Source: Thalassotalea hakodatensis
GTDB taxonomy: Bacteria; Pseudomonadota; Gammaproteobacteria; Enterobacterales; Alteromonadaceae
Direction of reading: 5' to 3'
Length of the DNA stretch: 64,000 bases
NCBI RefSeq assembly: GCF_030295995.1
Contig: NZ_AP027365.1
Location: 3,690,066-3,754,065 of the forward strand
Below, in pieces: positions 26,240 to 34,604 of this stretch. Position numbers and translations under genes: made by a program. Position 1 is the stretch's first letter. Each line of letters begins with the position of its first letter. Under the pieces are notes generated by a model. The model saw nothing but the letters and a program-made list of their open reading frames with translations. It was not told the origin of the DNA and made no database searches.

Positions 26240-26641
26240 TTAGCCAAGGTTTTCAGTTGGACATGGGATGCTTTTTAACTGGTATCCAGGCACAAACCAA
26301 TTAACTAAAATGATATTCTCTGGATTTAGCTCCACACTGATGCAGTAACGTTGATTGGGTTTAATTTCTAACGAAAGTTCGTTGGCTAAATCGACTATAG
26401 CTTTGACATTAAAATCAACAAAGCCAGCAGGTACTTTAGTTGTCATTTGTTCGCCGCTAGATAACGTGTAATAGTACTTTCCATTCCAACCTATATAGGT
26501 ATCTGACACACTGCCTTGCAGCTGGTTTGTACGATAGAAAGTAACCTCGCCATACTGAGAACTTTTTTCTTGTTGCAGTACCGCCGTGCTGGTACAGCCA
26601 CTCGCTAACACAACGGCTAATAAAATAATGATTTTTTTCAT
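26240..26641 (-). CDS. Small lipoprotein (DUF2846-like)
   Basis: 133 residues. Lipobox ASGC follows MKKIIILLAVVL. The body (GEVTFYRTNQLQGS ... YIGWNGKYYYTLSSGEQMTTKVPAG) follows the DUF2846 pattern: a phe/tyr-arg strand, a short ligand-like loop, then a Pro-Ala/Gly turn. Function is unknown; the family is thought to sit in the periplasm on the outer membrane. It is the first gene of a leftward pair with the S41 lipoprotein and diverges from the two-component system at 26847, which may regulate it. Confidence 0.7.
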   Translation of the reverse strand: MKKIIILLAVVLASGCTSTAVLQQEKSSQYGEVTFYRTNQLQGSVSDTYIGWNGKYYYTLSSGEQMTTKVPAGFVDFNVKAIVDLANELSLEIKPNQRYCISVELNPENIILVNWFVPGYQLKSIPCPTENLG

Positions 26642-26846
26642 CTTGAACCCTCGCTAAATATAAATAATGATTTGTGCAACTTGTTTTAATGGCGAAAGAA
26701 TAAATGGGTTGAGGTAAAATTGAGGTGAAGTGCAGTTGTTTTCATTTTAAAAGGAAATATTTTATGGTAAATACTTTTATTTCTTCACCGTTAAATCACC
26801 TCATTGTGGTTATATTGCCCTCAGTCTTAACAAGAAAGGATGATCC

Positions 26847-27536
26847 ATGAATAACAAAATGACCGCTTTGTTAATTGAAGATAATCAAGCTATTGCTAAG
26901 CAAATTTTAAGCTTCCTTGAAGGTCATGGATGGACAGTTGATTATGCATCCACAGGCAAACTGGGAATAGATCTCGCTGTAAGGTTAAAATTCGACGTCA
27001 TAATATTAGATTTAAATCTACCCGATATTGATGGCCTAAGTGTTTGTAAAGCGATAAAACAAGAGGCTAATATAAACCCTCCTATCTTAATGCTGACAGC
27101 AAGAGATTCTTTTGAAGACAAACACAAAGGGTTTAGCTTAGGTGCTGATGACTACCTAACCAAACCTTTTGATTTAAGGGAGCTAGTATTGCGATGTGAT
27201 GCTTTATCTCGCCGCACTCAACTTCATGAAGAGCACATCATCAATCGTGGCCATTTATCAATAGATAGCAGAGCTCACCAAGCAACCTGGCATGGCCAAA
27301 CAATCAAACTGACAAAAGTTGGTTTTATCATATTGAAAAAGCTTGTTAACGATTATCCTTATCCCGTCAGTCGCTCAGACATTATTGAACAAGTATGGGG
27401 GGATGAACCACCGGAAAGCAATGCACTTAAGTCTCACATATACACTCTAAGAAAGTCCTTTGAAAAAGTCGGTATGGGGGAAGTTTTGTGTACTATCAGC
27501 AACATTGGATATCAGTTAAAGGATTTAGATGATTAA
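26847..27536 (+). CDS. OmpR/PhoB-family response regulator
   Basis: 229 residues. The receiver domain (about 5-118) has the acidic pocket (LLIEDN), the phospho-acceptor Asp in ILDLNLPDIDG, Thr/Ser at MLTARDS and Lys in YLTKPFD. A winged-helix DNA-binding domain follows (about 130-227). The ATG has AAGGA eight bases upstream. It overlaps the kinase gene by 8 bp. It is divergent from the lipoprotein/S41 genes, so envelope hydrolases are plausible targets. Confidence 0.93.
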   Translation: MNNKMTALLIEDNQAIAKQILSFLEGHGWTVDYASTGKLGIDLAVRLKFDVIILDLNLPDIDGLSVCKAIKQEANINPPILMLTARDSFEDKHKGFSLGADDYLTKPFDLRELVLRCDALSRRTQLHEEHIINRGHLSIDSRAHQATWHGQTIKLTKVGFIILKKLVNDYPYPVSRSDIIEQVWGDEPPESNALKSHIYTLRKSFEKVGMGEVLCTISNIGYQLKDLDD

Positions 27537-28758
27537 ATTAAGAAAGCTAAACAGTCGCCTTTTGATTGCATTTTCGGTCCTTTCAACCGTTGTTTGTTTA
27601 TTCTTTATTCAGCTTTCGATGCTACTTGTTGAGCAAACGAAAGAAAATACTTTTCATCAAATTCTGGTCTCAGAAGCAGTCAAAATCGAGCAAGCATATG
27701 CCACTAGCGGTGAAATAAAAACAATTGATAGTTCGATCATTAAGGTTTACCAGAATGAAGAGGAATTACAGGCTATATTGCCGGACCCGGATACATCACT
27801 TATAACCTATAACGGTGCGCTACTAAATATTGAACCATATTTAATTTTAAGACAAGAACTATCACCTTTGGTGCCAATTTGGCTAGTCATCAACACAAAC
27901 ACACTTGATAGCGTGACTAATGTTGCTGATTATATGATGTTGTTTTTATACAGTATCGTCGCAGGTGTTATTTTACTCACTTTTCTTAGCTCTTGGTATT
28001 TGGCAAAGCTTTTATCTTTGCCTATACAAAGGCTTACCGAAGGTGTTATTGAAAAAAAACAATCTACTCGCGTTGAGCTTTATGGTTGTAACAGAAGTGA
28101 CGAAATTGGTACTTTATCAAGATCATTTGAAAAAGCATTTAATGAACTAGAGCAAGCACTTAAGCGGGAGCAAAATTTCACACGCGATGTAAGCCATGAA
28201 TTAAGAACACCTATTACACTGATCAAGAACACTTTGACTCTGAATAAACATAACCCCGTTGACCACTCTCAGGCGGAAATATTGCAACAAGCATCACAGG
28301 AGTTGGAACAAACGGTTGAAGTGCTGCTAGCACTTGCCAGACAAGAGAATTTAACATTTGAACCGTGCCTTATTCTACCTATCATAGAGAAGACCATATT
28401 ATCTATCTATAACTGTTTCCCTAAGCTCATTTTTGATGTAAATATTGATCTCAGCTCAAAATTAGAAGTTATTGGCAACCCTTACTTAATAAGTCTACTT
28501 TGCCAAAACTTAGTTAACAACGGCTTTTATCACGGCGCAGGTGGCAGCATGGTCATTTACTCTCAAAATAATACCATCGTTTTTGTAAACAGTATTACTA
28601 AAGATAAAGCCCGCCCCTATTATCAAGGGCTAGGCCATGGCCAATACTTAGTAACACGCATTGCTGAAGAAATGAACTGGGGGATTAATATAGAGCAAAC
28701 CATTGACTCATATAAGGTTATACTCACACCGCCCATAGCAAACAACCGAGTAGATTAA
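27529..28758 (+). CDS. Sensor histidine kinase, partner of the adjacent regulator, with degenerate D-box
   Basis: 409 residues. Two membrane helices (about 12-34 and 137-160) enclose a periplasmic sensor of about 100 residues. A HAMP-like segment, then the H-box FTRDVSHELRTP and the N-box LCQNLVNNGFYHG follow. After the N-box the usual DxGxG (D/G1) motif is not visible: the segment reads IVFVNSITKDKARPYY before the G2-like GLGHGQYL. The ATP lid may therefore be altered. Overlap with the regulator gene supports a cognate pair. The signal is unknown. Confidence 0.87.
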   Translation: MIKLRKLNSRLLIAFSVLSTVVCLFFIQLSMLLVEQTKENTFHQILVSEAVKIEQAYATSGEIKTIDSSIIKVYQNEEELQAILPDPDTSLITYNGALLNIEPYLILRQELSPLVPIWLVINTNTLDSVTNVADYMMLFLYSIVAGVILLTFLSSWYLAKLLSLPIQRLTEGVIEKKQSTRVELYGCNRSDEIGTLSRSFEKAFNELEQALKREQNFTRDVSHELRTPITLIKNTLTLNKHNPVDHSQAEILQQASQELEQTVEVLLALARQENLTFEPCLILPIIEKTILSIYNCFPKLIFDVNIDLSSKLEVIGNPYLISLLCQNLVNNGFYHGAGGSMVIYSQNNTIVFVNSITKDKARPYYQGLGHGQYLVTRIAEEMNWGINIEQTIDSYKVILTPPIANNRVD

Positions 28759-28763
28759 TAAGT

Positions 28764-29411
28764 TTAGATGTTTTGAGTATTCTTACGCAGTAGTAAAATA
28801 CTTATCGCTAAAAACCAAAATATTTGAAGTAGACCAAACAGTGCACCTACTTCTGCTAATGGAGGGTAAAATGTTAACAAACCAATAACCGCAATAATAA
28901 AGCCCATAATTATCAATTGTTTTGGAAATCTATGTTGATAGTGCAAACAACTATTTATGAAAATAACCCAAATGGCACCAACCCACTCAACGCCCTCACC
29001 AAGCCCCATCTGAATATTATAAATTTGCCGCCACGCCTCTGAAATATTGTAAGTACCGTTACTATTATTTGTGAATAGAAACTCAATAGAAAATATAGCA
29101 ATAAAGCCACATGCCAAAATGTAACAAGCCCATAAGTAGCTTACTAGCGAAGACATTTGCTCTAATAAATTATGTTCAGTTGTTCGTAATGCTAACAACG
29201 AGCGACTCAAAACGAGTAAAGAAAAACCAAAAACGACGTACACCACAAAATACCACAATTGCATGAGTAACTTGTGCTTCATAAAGACAATTAAACGCTG
29301 TTCAGCATTTTGATTAAAGTCAGGGACAATCAGGAGAACCACTGCTAGGCCAATAATAAAGCTCAAAGCACAAACCATTGCAGCAATTGCACCTTGGCGT
29401 TCACTTGTCAT
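28764..29411 (-). CDS. Six-helix membrane protein, paralogue of the gene at 30287
   Basis: 215 residues with about six hydrophobic helices and no soluble domain. It shares a clear pattern with the 30287 protein: R-GA-AA at the N-terminus followed by IIGL, PD-NQ---RL-V, LWYF-VY and LL. No named family is recognised with confidence. It is convergent with the histidine-kinase gene, five bases from its stop codon. The paralogue lies 1 kb away on the other strand, with transposon debris between. Confidence 0.7.
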   Translation of the reverse strand: MTSERQGAIAAMVCALSFIIGLAVVLLIVPDFNQNAEQRLIVFMKHKLLMQLWYFVVYVVFGFSLLVLSRSLLALRTTEHNLLEQMSSLVSYLWACYILACGFIAIFSIEFLFTNNSNGTYNISEAWRQIYNIQMGLGEGVEWVGAIWVIFINSCLHYQHRFPKQLIIMGFIIAVIGLLTFYPPLAEVGALFGLLQIFWFLAISILLLRKNTQNI

Positions 29412-29603
29412 CTTTTATCACTTATATATTCTAAGCTGAGCTTAGTATTAAACCATGTATTCAAAACTAAGCCACCATTCCATGCTTCGGAGTTCACATA
29501 AGGATATTATATTTCTTCGAGATATTTAAGGTAAACAAATAAATTCCTATTGTAAGGTAGAGACGTCGTTAGTGGTGTTATTATTTTCAAAAACGAGGTC
29601 AAC

Positions 29604-29928
29604 ATGCCAAAGAAAATAGTATCAACCGAATTTAAACCTGAATGAGCAGATTTAGTTTTTGTTCATGGTTACAAGTATAAAGATGCAGCTGCTGCAATAG
29701 ATGTCGGATTATCATCAATTCAACGTTGGTTACTCATTACAGAAAAGAACAACGTGGTACTCCCCCCAAAAACCTTGTGCTTTAACGCCAGAGTATATAC
29801 GTATTCAAGATCTAGAAAAACAAGTGAAACAGTTAGAAAGTGACAATCAGCTATTAAAAATAGTATCAGCCTTTTTCGCAATGGAAATAAAAAACGGCAA
29901 CATATGTTGTAAAGAAAGAAAATGCTGA
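29604..29928 (+). pseudogene. Decayed IS3-family transposase orfA
   Basis: From the ATG at 29604 the reading begins MPKKIVSTEFKPE, then hits TGA at 29643. It resumes (ADLVFVHGYKYKDAAAAI ... SSIQRW) with the helix-turn-helix of IS3-type OrfA. It then needs two frame changes, near 29735 (HYRKEQRGTPPK) and in the C/A run near 29770, to reach ALTPEYIRIQDLEKQVKQLE, a leucine-zipper segment typical of OrfA, ending at 29928. No orfB follows. It is therefore a dead fragment. Confidence 0.8.
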
Positions 29929-29971
29929 GAGTAGTGTTCAACAAATTTATCGATTCATTATTTGATAATGT

Positions 29972-30040
29972 TTGAACTGGGGTAGTAAAATAGAACAAAC
30001 TATTAAATCCTATAAAGTGATAGTAACGCCAAATATCTAA
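29972..30040 (+). pseudogene. Fossil C-terminus of a second histidine kinase
   Basis: This stretch reads LNWGSKIEQTIKSYKVIVTPNI then TAA. It aligns without gaps to the end of the intact kinase at 27529-28758 (MNWGINIEQTIDSYKVILTP) in both protein and DNA. Upstream of 29972 the similarity stops abruptly next to the IS orfA debris. It is a remnant left after deletion of a second kinase gene. Confidence 0.75.
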
Positions 30041-30286
30041 CTAACTAGCTACGCTATCAAGGCTAATAGGCACTTTGACAACCTGCTTTTCTATCACCAT
30101 GAGTAAATAGAAAGTTACTCATTCTTAAACAAATAAACAATTTATTTCAAATTTTAACCCTTTTTCCATATCAATAAACAAAGGCTTATATATACTTAGA
30201 CTTTTAGAACAGTCCACGTTCATTAGCGAGTTTAATCATTGACACAATAATTAATAGATCATTGAACATGGTGAAACCTTCAATAC

Positions 30287-31009
30287 ATGAAAGCATTAAG
30301 GTTAGATACAAATATCATGTATTTAGCATCAAACATTAACCCAACACTTCGTAAAAGGGGTGCTGTTGCCGCAATCATTTGCTCAGTTTGTTATATCATC
30401 GGATTATTTACTCTCATATATATTGCGCCAGATCTAAATCAACTCCCTGCAGGACGGCTTAAGGTTATTGATGAATATGGCAGCTTACTCTACCTTTGGT
30501 ACTTCACCGTTTACGGTGTTGTTGGCCTTTGCGTATTATTCGTAAACCATGCATTATTACAACCGCTTAGTAGTCTACCGAGTATATTAACTATCTTGAC
30601 GACTCTTGTTGCATATTTGTCAGCAAGTTACTTATTCATTATTTGCAGTATAGAGATCCTTTCAAATGTCTTTTTTCTCTCGCAACATTATGGAGAAGCC
30701 GCGAAACGTAACGAGTTAACCGCACAAATTTATTCAGTACTTATTAATTTACGAACTTACACAGAATGGAGCTTAGATGTGTGGCTAATTTTAGTAAATT
30801 ATCTGCTGTTTCAAGCAACGAAAAAAAACGTGTATCTTCCCATTTTTGGTATATGTATAGGAATCGTTGGTATTCTAATTCTTCACCCTTTACTACAAGC
30901 CTATGCCTTATATTATGTTGCAGCTATTGCAACATGGTTTATGCTCGTTGGCATCCAATTTTTATCATCAAAACGTTCATTTAGGTCAATCTTACATATA
31001 CAAAAGTGA
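30287..31009 (+). CDS. Six-helix membrane protein, paralogue of the gene at 28764
   Basis: 240 residues, about six helices. The segment from residue 24 on (RGAVAAIICSVCYIIGL, then PDLNQ, then LWYFTVYGVVG) matches the 28764 protein in order and spacing. An additional N-terminal extension of about 20 residues may be a later addition or an upstream start. It is preceded by the fossil kinase tail on the same strand. Function is unknown. Confidence 0.68.
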   Translation: MKALRLDTNIMYLASNINPTLRKRGAVAAIICSVCYIIGLFTLIYIAPDLNQLPAGRLKVIDEYGSLLYLWYFTVYGVVGLCVLFVNHALLQPLSSLPSILTILTTLVAYLSASYLFIICSIEILSNVFFLSQHYGEAAKRNELTAQIYSVLINLRTYTEWSLDVWLILVNYLLFQATKKNVYLPIFGICIGIVGILILHPLLQAYALYYVAAIATWFMLVGIQFLSSKRSFRSILHIQK

Positions 31010-31111
31010 CATACTTTATTTATTCAATAGTATTAACTATTCGTGTGCGAAGCCTAAGAAACACGTTTATTGGGCAAAGTTTTTTTATCAAGAGAACAAA
31101 TTGCTTTAATG

Positions 31112-31227
31112 CCAGAATAAGTAAGCACTTTTATTATCAACACGGATACTCCGCCGAAGACACTAATAGTAATAAATTTTTAAATGAGCTACAGTGAGTT
31201 TTTAAAAAAGTGCTTGCTTATATTCTA
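31112..31227. repeat. Imperfect inverted repeat, MITE-like
   Basis: The left arm has AGAATAAGTAAGCACTTTT and the right arm AAAAGTGCTTGCTTATATTCT; they are reverse complements apart from a 2-base insertion and one transition. The enclosed segment has no long frame. No target duplication was recognised. Confidence 0.4.
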
Positions 31228-31317
31228 GATATTGTTTTCTATGTTGAATTCGAGAAATAGAGCGATACAATACAGAACTGTTGGGTTTAACGATCAAATA
31301 TTTGATAAAATTTAGAA

Positions 31318-31351
31318 AACCGCCTGCTTCTATTATAAAAAACAAGCGGTT
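31318..31351 (-). terminator. Terminator of rnpB
   Basis: AACCGCTTG and CAGGCGGTT, read on the minus strand, form a stem around a U-rich loop. It lies just past the 3' end of the RNase P RNA and is followed by a short T-rich stretch. Confidence 0.6.
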
Positions 31352-31361
31352 ACTAAATTTG

Positions 31362-31758
31362 ATGAGTTAGCACATAAGCCGGGTTCTGTGTCTTTTCCGT
31401 AGAAAAGTGACAATCATTCGTCTAGGCCTTAAATCGCTCTAAGGCTCAAGCAACCTACCCGGTTTCAACGCGAGCCACGCCGTATGAAACCCTATTTGGT
31501 CTTGCTCCGGGTGGAGTTTACCCTGCTGCCAACTGTTACCAGTGGCCCGGTGCGCTCTTACCGCACCCTTTCAGCCTTACCTGTGCTATTGCTAGCCATC
31601 GGCGGTCTTCTCTCTGCTGCACTTGTCGTCGGCTTGCGCCGCCCAGACGTTATCTGGCACCCTGCTCTTTGGAGCCCGGACTTTCCTCCCCTTGCCCTGT
31701 CTATTTAACATCGAAATGATAAATACAACGAACAAGCAGCGATTGTCTCGCTAACTCG
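31362..31758 (-). ncRNA. rnpB: RNase P RNA, class A
   Basis: The minus strand carries conserved landmarks of bacterial class A RNase P RNA: GGGGAGGAAAGTCCGGGCTCC near the 5' region, GGTAAACTCCACCCGGAGCA in the middle, and CAGAACCCGGCTTAT near the 3' end. The two ends pair as helix P1: GAGTTAGC at the 5' end with GCTAACTC at the 3' end. The length of about 397 nt is normal. It is the catalytic subunit that removes 5' leaders of tRNA precursors. The promoter and terminator are both visible. Confidence 0.95.
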
Positions 31759-31764
31759 GGCGGC

Positions 31765-31793
31765 ATTCTACCCCAATCATCAACTAACAACAA
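31765..31793 (-). promoter_or_regulatory. rnpB promoter
   Basis: On the minus strand, TTGTTG (31793-31788), a 17-bp spacer and TAGAAT (31770-31765) form a sigma-70-type promoter. The expected start, about seven bases on, coincides with the 5' base of helix P1. Confidence 0.65.
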
Positions 31794-31960
31794 AGCTTAC
31801 TTTCACTTGCACCTTATTATTTTTATTTACCGTGTTCATACCAATAAAAGGTGCCTGTGACATATTGTCGCACTTTCCACTTTTACACTTGTTTTTCAAC
31901 AAGCTTTCTCGAATTATACCCACCAGCAGTTAACGAAAATACAGTGAAGAATTCAAGCTA

Positions 31961-34024
31961 ATGAAGTTAAGTATTAACCAACTCACCAAGTCAATTATTA
32001 TCACCTTTCCTGTCGCAATGTTCACCCCACTGTCAGTAATGGCGGAAAACATTGAAGAAATTGTCGTGCTAGGAGAAAGAAGCACCGAACGAATCGCTGT
32101 AGCAAACATAGAAGTTCAGCATAGTGATATTTCAGAAAGTTTACGTTTAGTTGCTGGTGCCAATGTGAACAAAAATGGCGCATTAACAGGCATTGCACAA
32201 TACCGAGGGCTTTATGGTGATCGTATTTCAACGAAAGTTGGCGGCCAGACAGTTATAGGTGCAGGGCCTAATGCGATGGATACTCCACTTAGCTATAGCC
32301 CAAGCATTATAACAAAAAGCATCGAATTACAACGCGGTATTGCTTCGGTAACTTCCGGCATTGAAACTTTAGGCGGCGCGATTAATACCACATTAAAGCA
32401 AGCAGATTTCTCTTCAACTGGCAAATTAGAACTCTCGACAGAATTTCGCTTGGGATATCAAGATAATGCCGATATAACAAGCAAAGCGGCGTTAACAAAT
32501 ATTGGCTCAGAAAACGCAGCATTTATGGCCTACATTGATAACAAAAAAGCAGATAACTTATCATCTGCAGACGATAGGGTTATTTCCCCCACTGGCTTTA
32601 CTAAAACTCAATCTGGCTTTTCAACGGCGATTAAATTTGCGGACAATATTATTGGTATCAATTATCACTACAATGATACACACGATGCTGGTACCCCCTC
32701 TTTGCCGATGGATATTGCTTTTATTTATAGTCATCGTGGACAATTATTTGGTAAACACTCACTGAGGGACGGAGAGTTAAATTGGCAGTTTGGCTTTATG
32801 GATGCTGATCATAAGATGGATAACTTTCAGCAACGTATGAACATGATGCCGAATATGTATCGTAGTAATCACGCAGAATCTAACTCCATTTCCTTTTCAA
32901 TTGATTGGAAAAATGAAGCGCTAACACTAGGTGTTGATGGTTATAAATCAGATCATAACGCTACTATTACTAATCCAAATAACATGATGTTCTCTATCAA
33001 AAATTTTAACGATATTGAAGATCAAAGAATTAGCGCTTTTAGTGAATATCAGCATCAATTTTCCAACCATACCGTTAAATTTGGTGCACGTATTAAACGT
33101 CTATCTGCTGATGCTGGTGACGTAAGCCACCACATGGCGATGATGAACCCAACAGTAAAAGAGTTGGTGATGACGTTTAACCAAGCAGATCGTATTCAAC
33201 ATGACACCAATACGGATGTGACATTCGATTGGTTGTTCCCAATATTTAATCACACACAAGTACAATTATCACTCGCACAAAAACAGCGAGCACCAAGTTA
33301 CCAAGAGCGCTATCTATGGGTACCAATGGAAGCAACAGCTGGGCTTGCAGATGGTAATACCTATTTGGGCAACATAAACCTTAAAAGCGAAACAGCAAAG
33401 CAGGTAAATTTAGGACTCACTTACCAACAAGATAAATTCGTTATTATTGCAGATACGTTTTACACCCGTATAGATGATTATATTCAAGGCATACCGAACA
33501 TGAACATGCCTGTAAATATGCTCGCTCAAATGATGATGAACAGCGATACCGTTTTACAATTTGCTAATGTTGATGCAGCTCTTTCTGGTCTCGATGGCCA
33601 GATTATGTATCAATTTAATGAACAATGGCAATTGTCGTCAACCGTGAGCTATGTACGAGGAAAAAGAAAAGATATTGATGATAATTTATATCGTGTAGCG
33701 CCATTAAACGGCCATATTGCATTACAGTATCGTGCTAACAATTGGCACATTACTTCCCGCTTTCATGCCGTTTCAGCTCAACATAAAGTAGCTAACATTA
33801 ATAATGAGCAAAAATCGTCAGGCTATAGCTATATAGACTTAATTGGTGGCTATCAATGGTCAAACAGCCTGACACTTGATTTCGGAATTTCAAATCTATT
33901 CGATCGTGAATATCAAGATCATTTAGCTGCTTATAATCGTGTAAACGGTAGTGATATTCCATCAATGTCTCGTATACCTAGTACCGCTCGTAATATCTGG
34001 CTTGCTGCAACATTTCAATTTTAA
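31961..34024 (+). CDS. Methionine-rich TonB-dependent receptor (OprC/NosA-like, probable copper uptake)
   Basis: 687 residues. The signal peptide ends near LSVMA-ENI, with a TonB box EEIVVLGER and a short plug. The barrel ends LAATFQF. The extracellular loops are unusually rich in Met and His: KMDNFQQRMNMMPNMYRSNH, HHMAMMNP and NMNMPVNMLAQMMMN. Met-rich loops mark the OprC/NosA copper receptors needed to load nitrous-oxide reductase or other copper enzymes. Copper as substrate is an inference from these loops. It is convergent with a RegBA-type redox system; a strong terminator separates them. Confidence 0.85.
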   Translation: MKLSINQLTKSIIITFPVAMFTPLSVMAENIEEIVVLGERSTERIAVANIEVQHSDISESLRLVAGANVNKNGALTGIAQYRGLYGDRISTKVGGQTVIGAGPNAMDTPLSYSPSIITKSIELQRGIASVTSGIETLGGAINTTLKQADFSSTGKLELSTEFRLGYQDNADITSKAALTNIGSENAAFMAYIDNKKADNLSSADDRVISPTGFTKTQSGFSTAIKFADNIIGINYHYNDTHDAGTPSLPMDIAFIYSHRGQLFGKHSLRDGELNWQFGFMDADHKMDNFQQRMNMMPNMYRSNHAESNSISFSIDWKNEALTLGVDGYKSDHNATITNPNNMMFSIKNFNDIEDQRISAFSEYQHQFSNHTVKFGARIKRLSADAGDVSHHMAMMNPTVKELVMTFNQADRIQHDTNTDVTFDWLFPIFNHTQVQLSLAQKQRAPSYQERYLWVPMEATAGLADGNTYLGNINLKSETAKQVNLGLTYQQDKFVIIADTFYTRIDDYIQGIPNMNMPVNMLAQMMMNSDTVLQFANVDAALSGLDGQIMYQFNEQWQLSSTVSYVRGKRKDIDDNLYRVAPLNGHIALQYRANNWHITSRFHAVSAQHKVANINNEQKSSGYSYIDLIGGYQWSNSLTLDFGISNLFDREYQDHLAAYNRVNGSDIPSMSRIPSTARNIWLAATFQF

Positions 34025-34055
34025 GTTCCGCATATAGGCACTTGCCTGTACCCTA

Positions 34056-34092
34056 GCCCTAGCTTTTCTGATGAAAACTAGGGCGTTTTTTT
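34056..34092 (+). terminator. Bidirectional terminator after the receptor gene
   Basis: GCCCTAG (34056-34062) and CTAGGGC (34078-34084), followed by a run of T (34086-34092). It overlaps the 3' end of the convergent regulator gene. Confidence 0.8.
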
Positions 34093-34604
34093 AGCTTTCT
34101 TTGCAGTGTACGTCGATGCATTGATAAGTGCCGAGCTGCTGCAGAAATATTGCCTTCATTCGCCTTTAAAACTTGCTGAATATACTCCCACTCGGCTTGT
34201 TCTGCACTGAGTTTATCAGGTATTAGAATTTGTTCATCGGCGGTTATGTTGTTGGAAACTTTCAGCGTTTTTAATAACGTATTAGTATCTATTGGTTTTG
34301 CGAGATAATCATCAGCCCCTAACTTTATGGCCTCTACTGCCGTAGCTATACTCGCATAGCCGGTGAGTAATATAATGCGACTATTGGGTAATAAATGCTT
34401 TATCGGTGATATTAAAGGTAAGCCGCTATCTCCGGCTAAATACATATCTAACAAAATCACATCAGGTAAAAATTTTCTCACCATCAGCAATGCATCCGTA
34501 TTAGTTTCACAGTGTTCAACATGTAGTTGGTGCTTACTTAGCCTTCTTGCTAATACAGATGCGTAAGCGCAATCATCTTCAATTAATAATACTTTCATCT
34601 TCAA
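34059..34604 (-). CDS. RegA/PrrA/ActR-type response regulator
   Basis: 181 residues. The receiver domain (about 3-120) has LIEDD, the phospho-Asp in ILLDMYLAGDSG, and YLAKPID. A linker follows, then a Fis-type helix-turn-helix near the C-terminus (NISAAARHLSMHRRTLQRKLKKRP). The size and HTH are those of RegA/PrrA/ActR, which in proteobacteria control respiratory and redox genes. It is downstream of and overlaps by four bases with its kinase. Confidence 0.9.
   Translation of the reverse strand: MKMKVLLIEDDCAYASVLARRLSKHQLHVEHCETNTDALLMVRKFLPDVILLDMYLAGDSGLPLISPIKHLLPNSRIILLTGYASIATAVEAIKLGADDYLAKPIDTNTLLKTLKVSNNITADEQILIPDKLSAEQAEWEYIQQVLKANEGNISAAARHLSMHRRTLQRKLKKRPSFHQKS

Larger units (their letters stand above)
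31010..31361. other. Intergenic region before rnpB, containing an inverted repeat
   Basis: This 352-bp non-coding stretch holds an imperfect inverted repeat (31112-31132 against 31203-31227, about 20 of 24 bases paired, enclosing about 70 bp) and the terminator of rnpB at its right end. Short open frames here overlap one another and look unreal. The repeat may be a fossil MITE or a large RNA hairpin. Confidence 0.45.

Noticed and set aside
30239-30267. TTGACA-based promoter before the 30287 gene
   Set aside because: TTGACA is present, but the bases 17 away (TTGAAC) are a poor -10 match.
30766-31197. Three overlapping short frames after the membrane-protein gene
   Set aside because: They overlap one another and the end of a better gene, and show no conserved features.
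31484-31708. Open frame of 74 codons
   Set aside because: It lies antisense within RNase P RNA, whose conserved elements fully explain the sequence.
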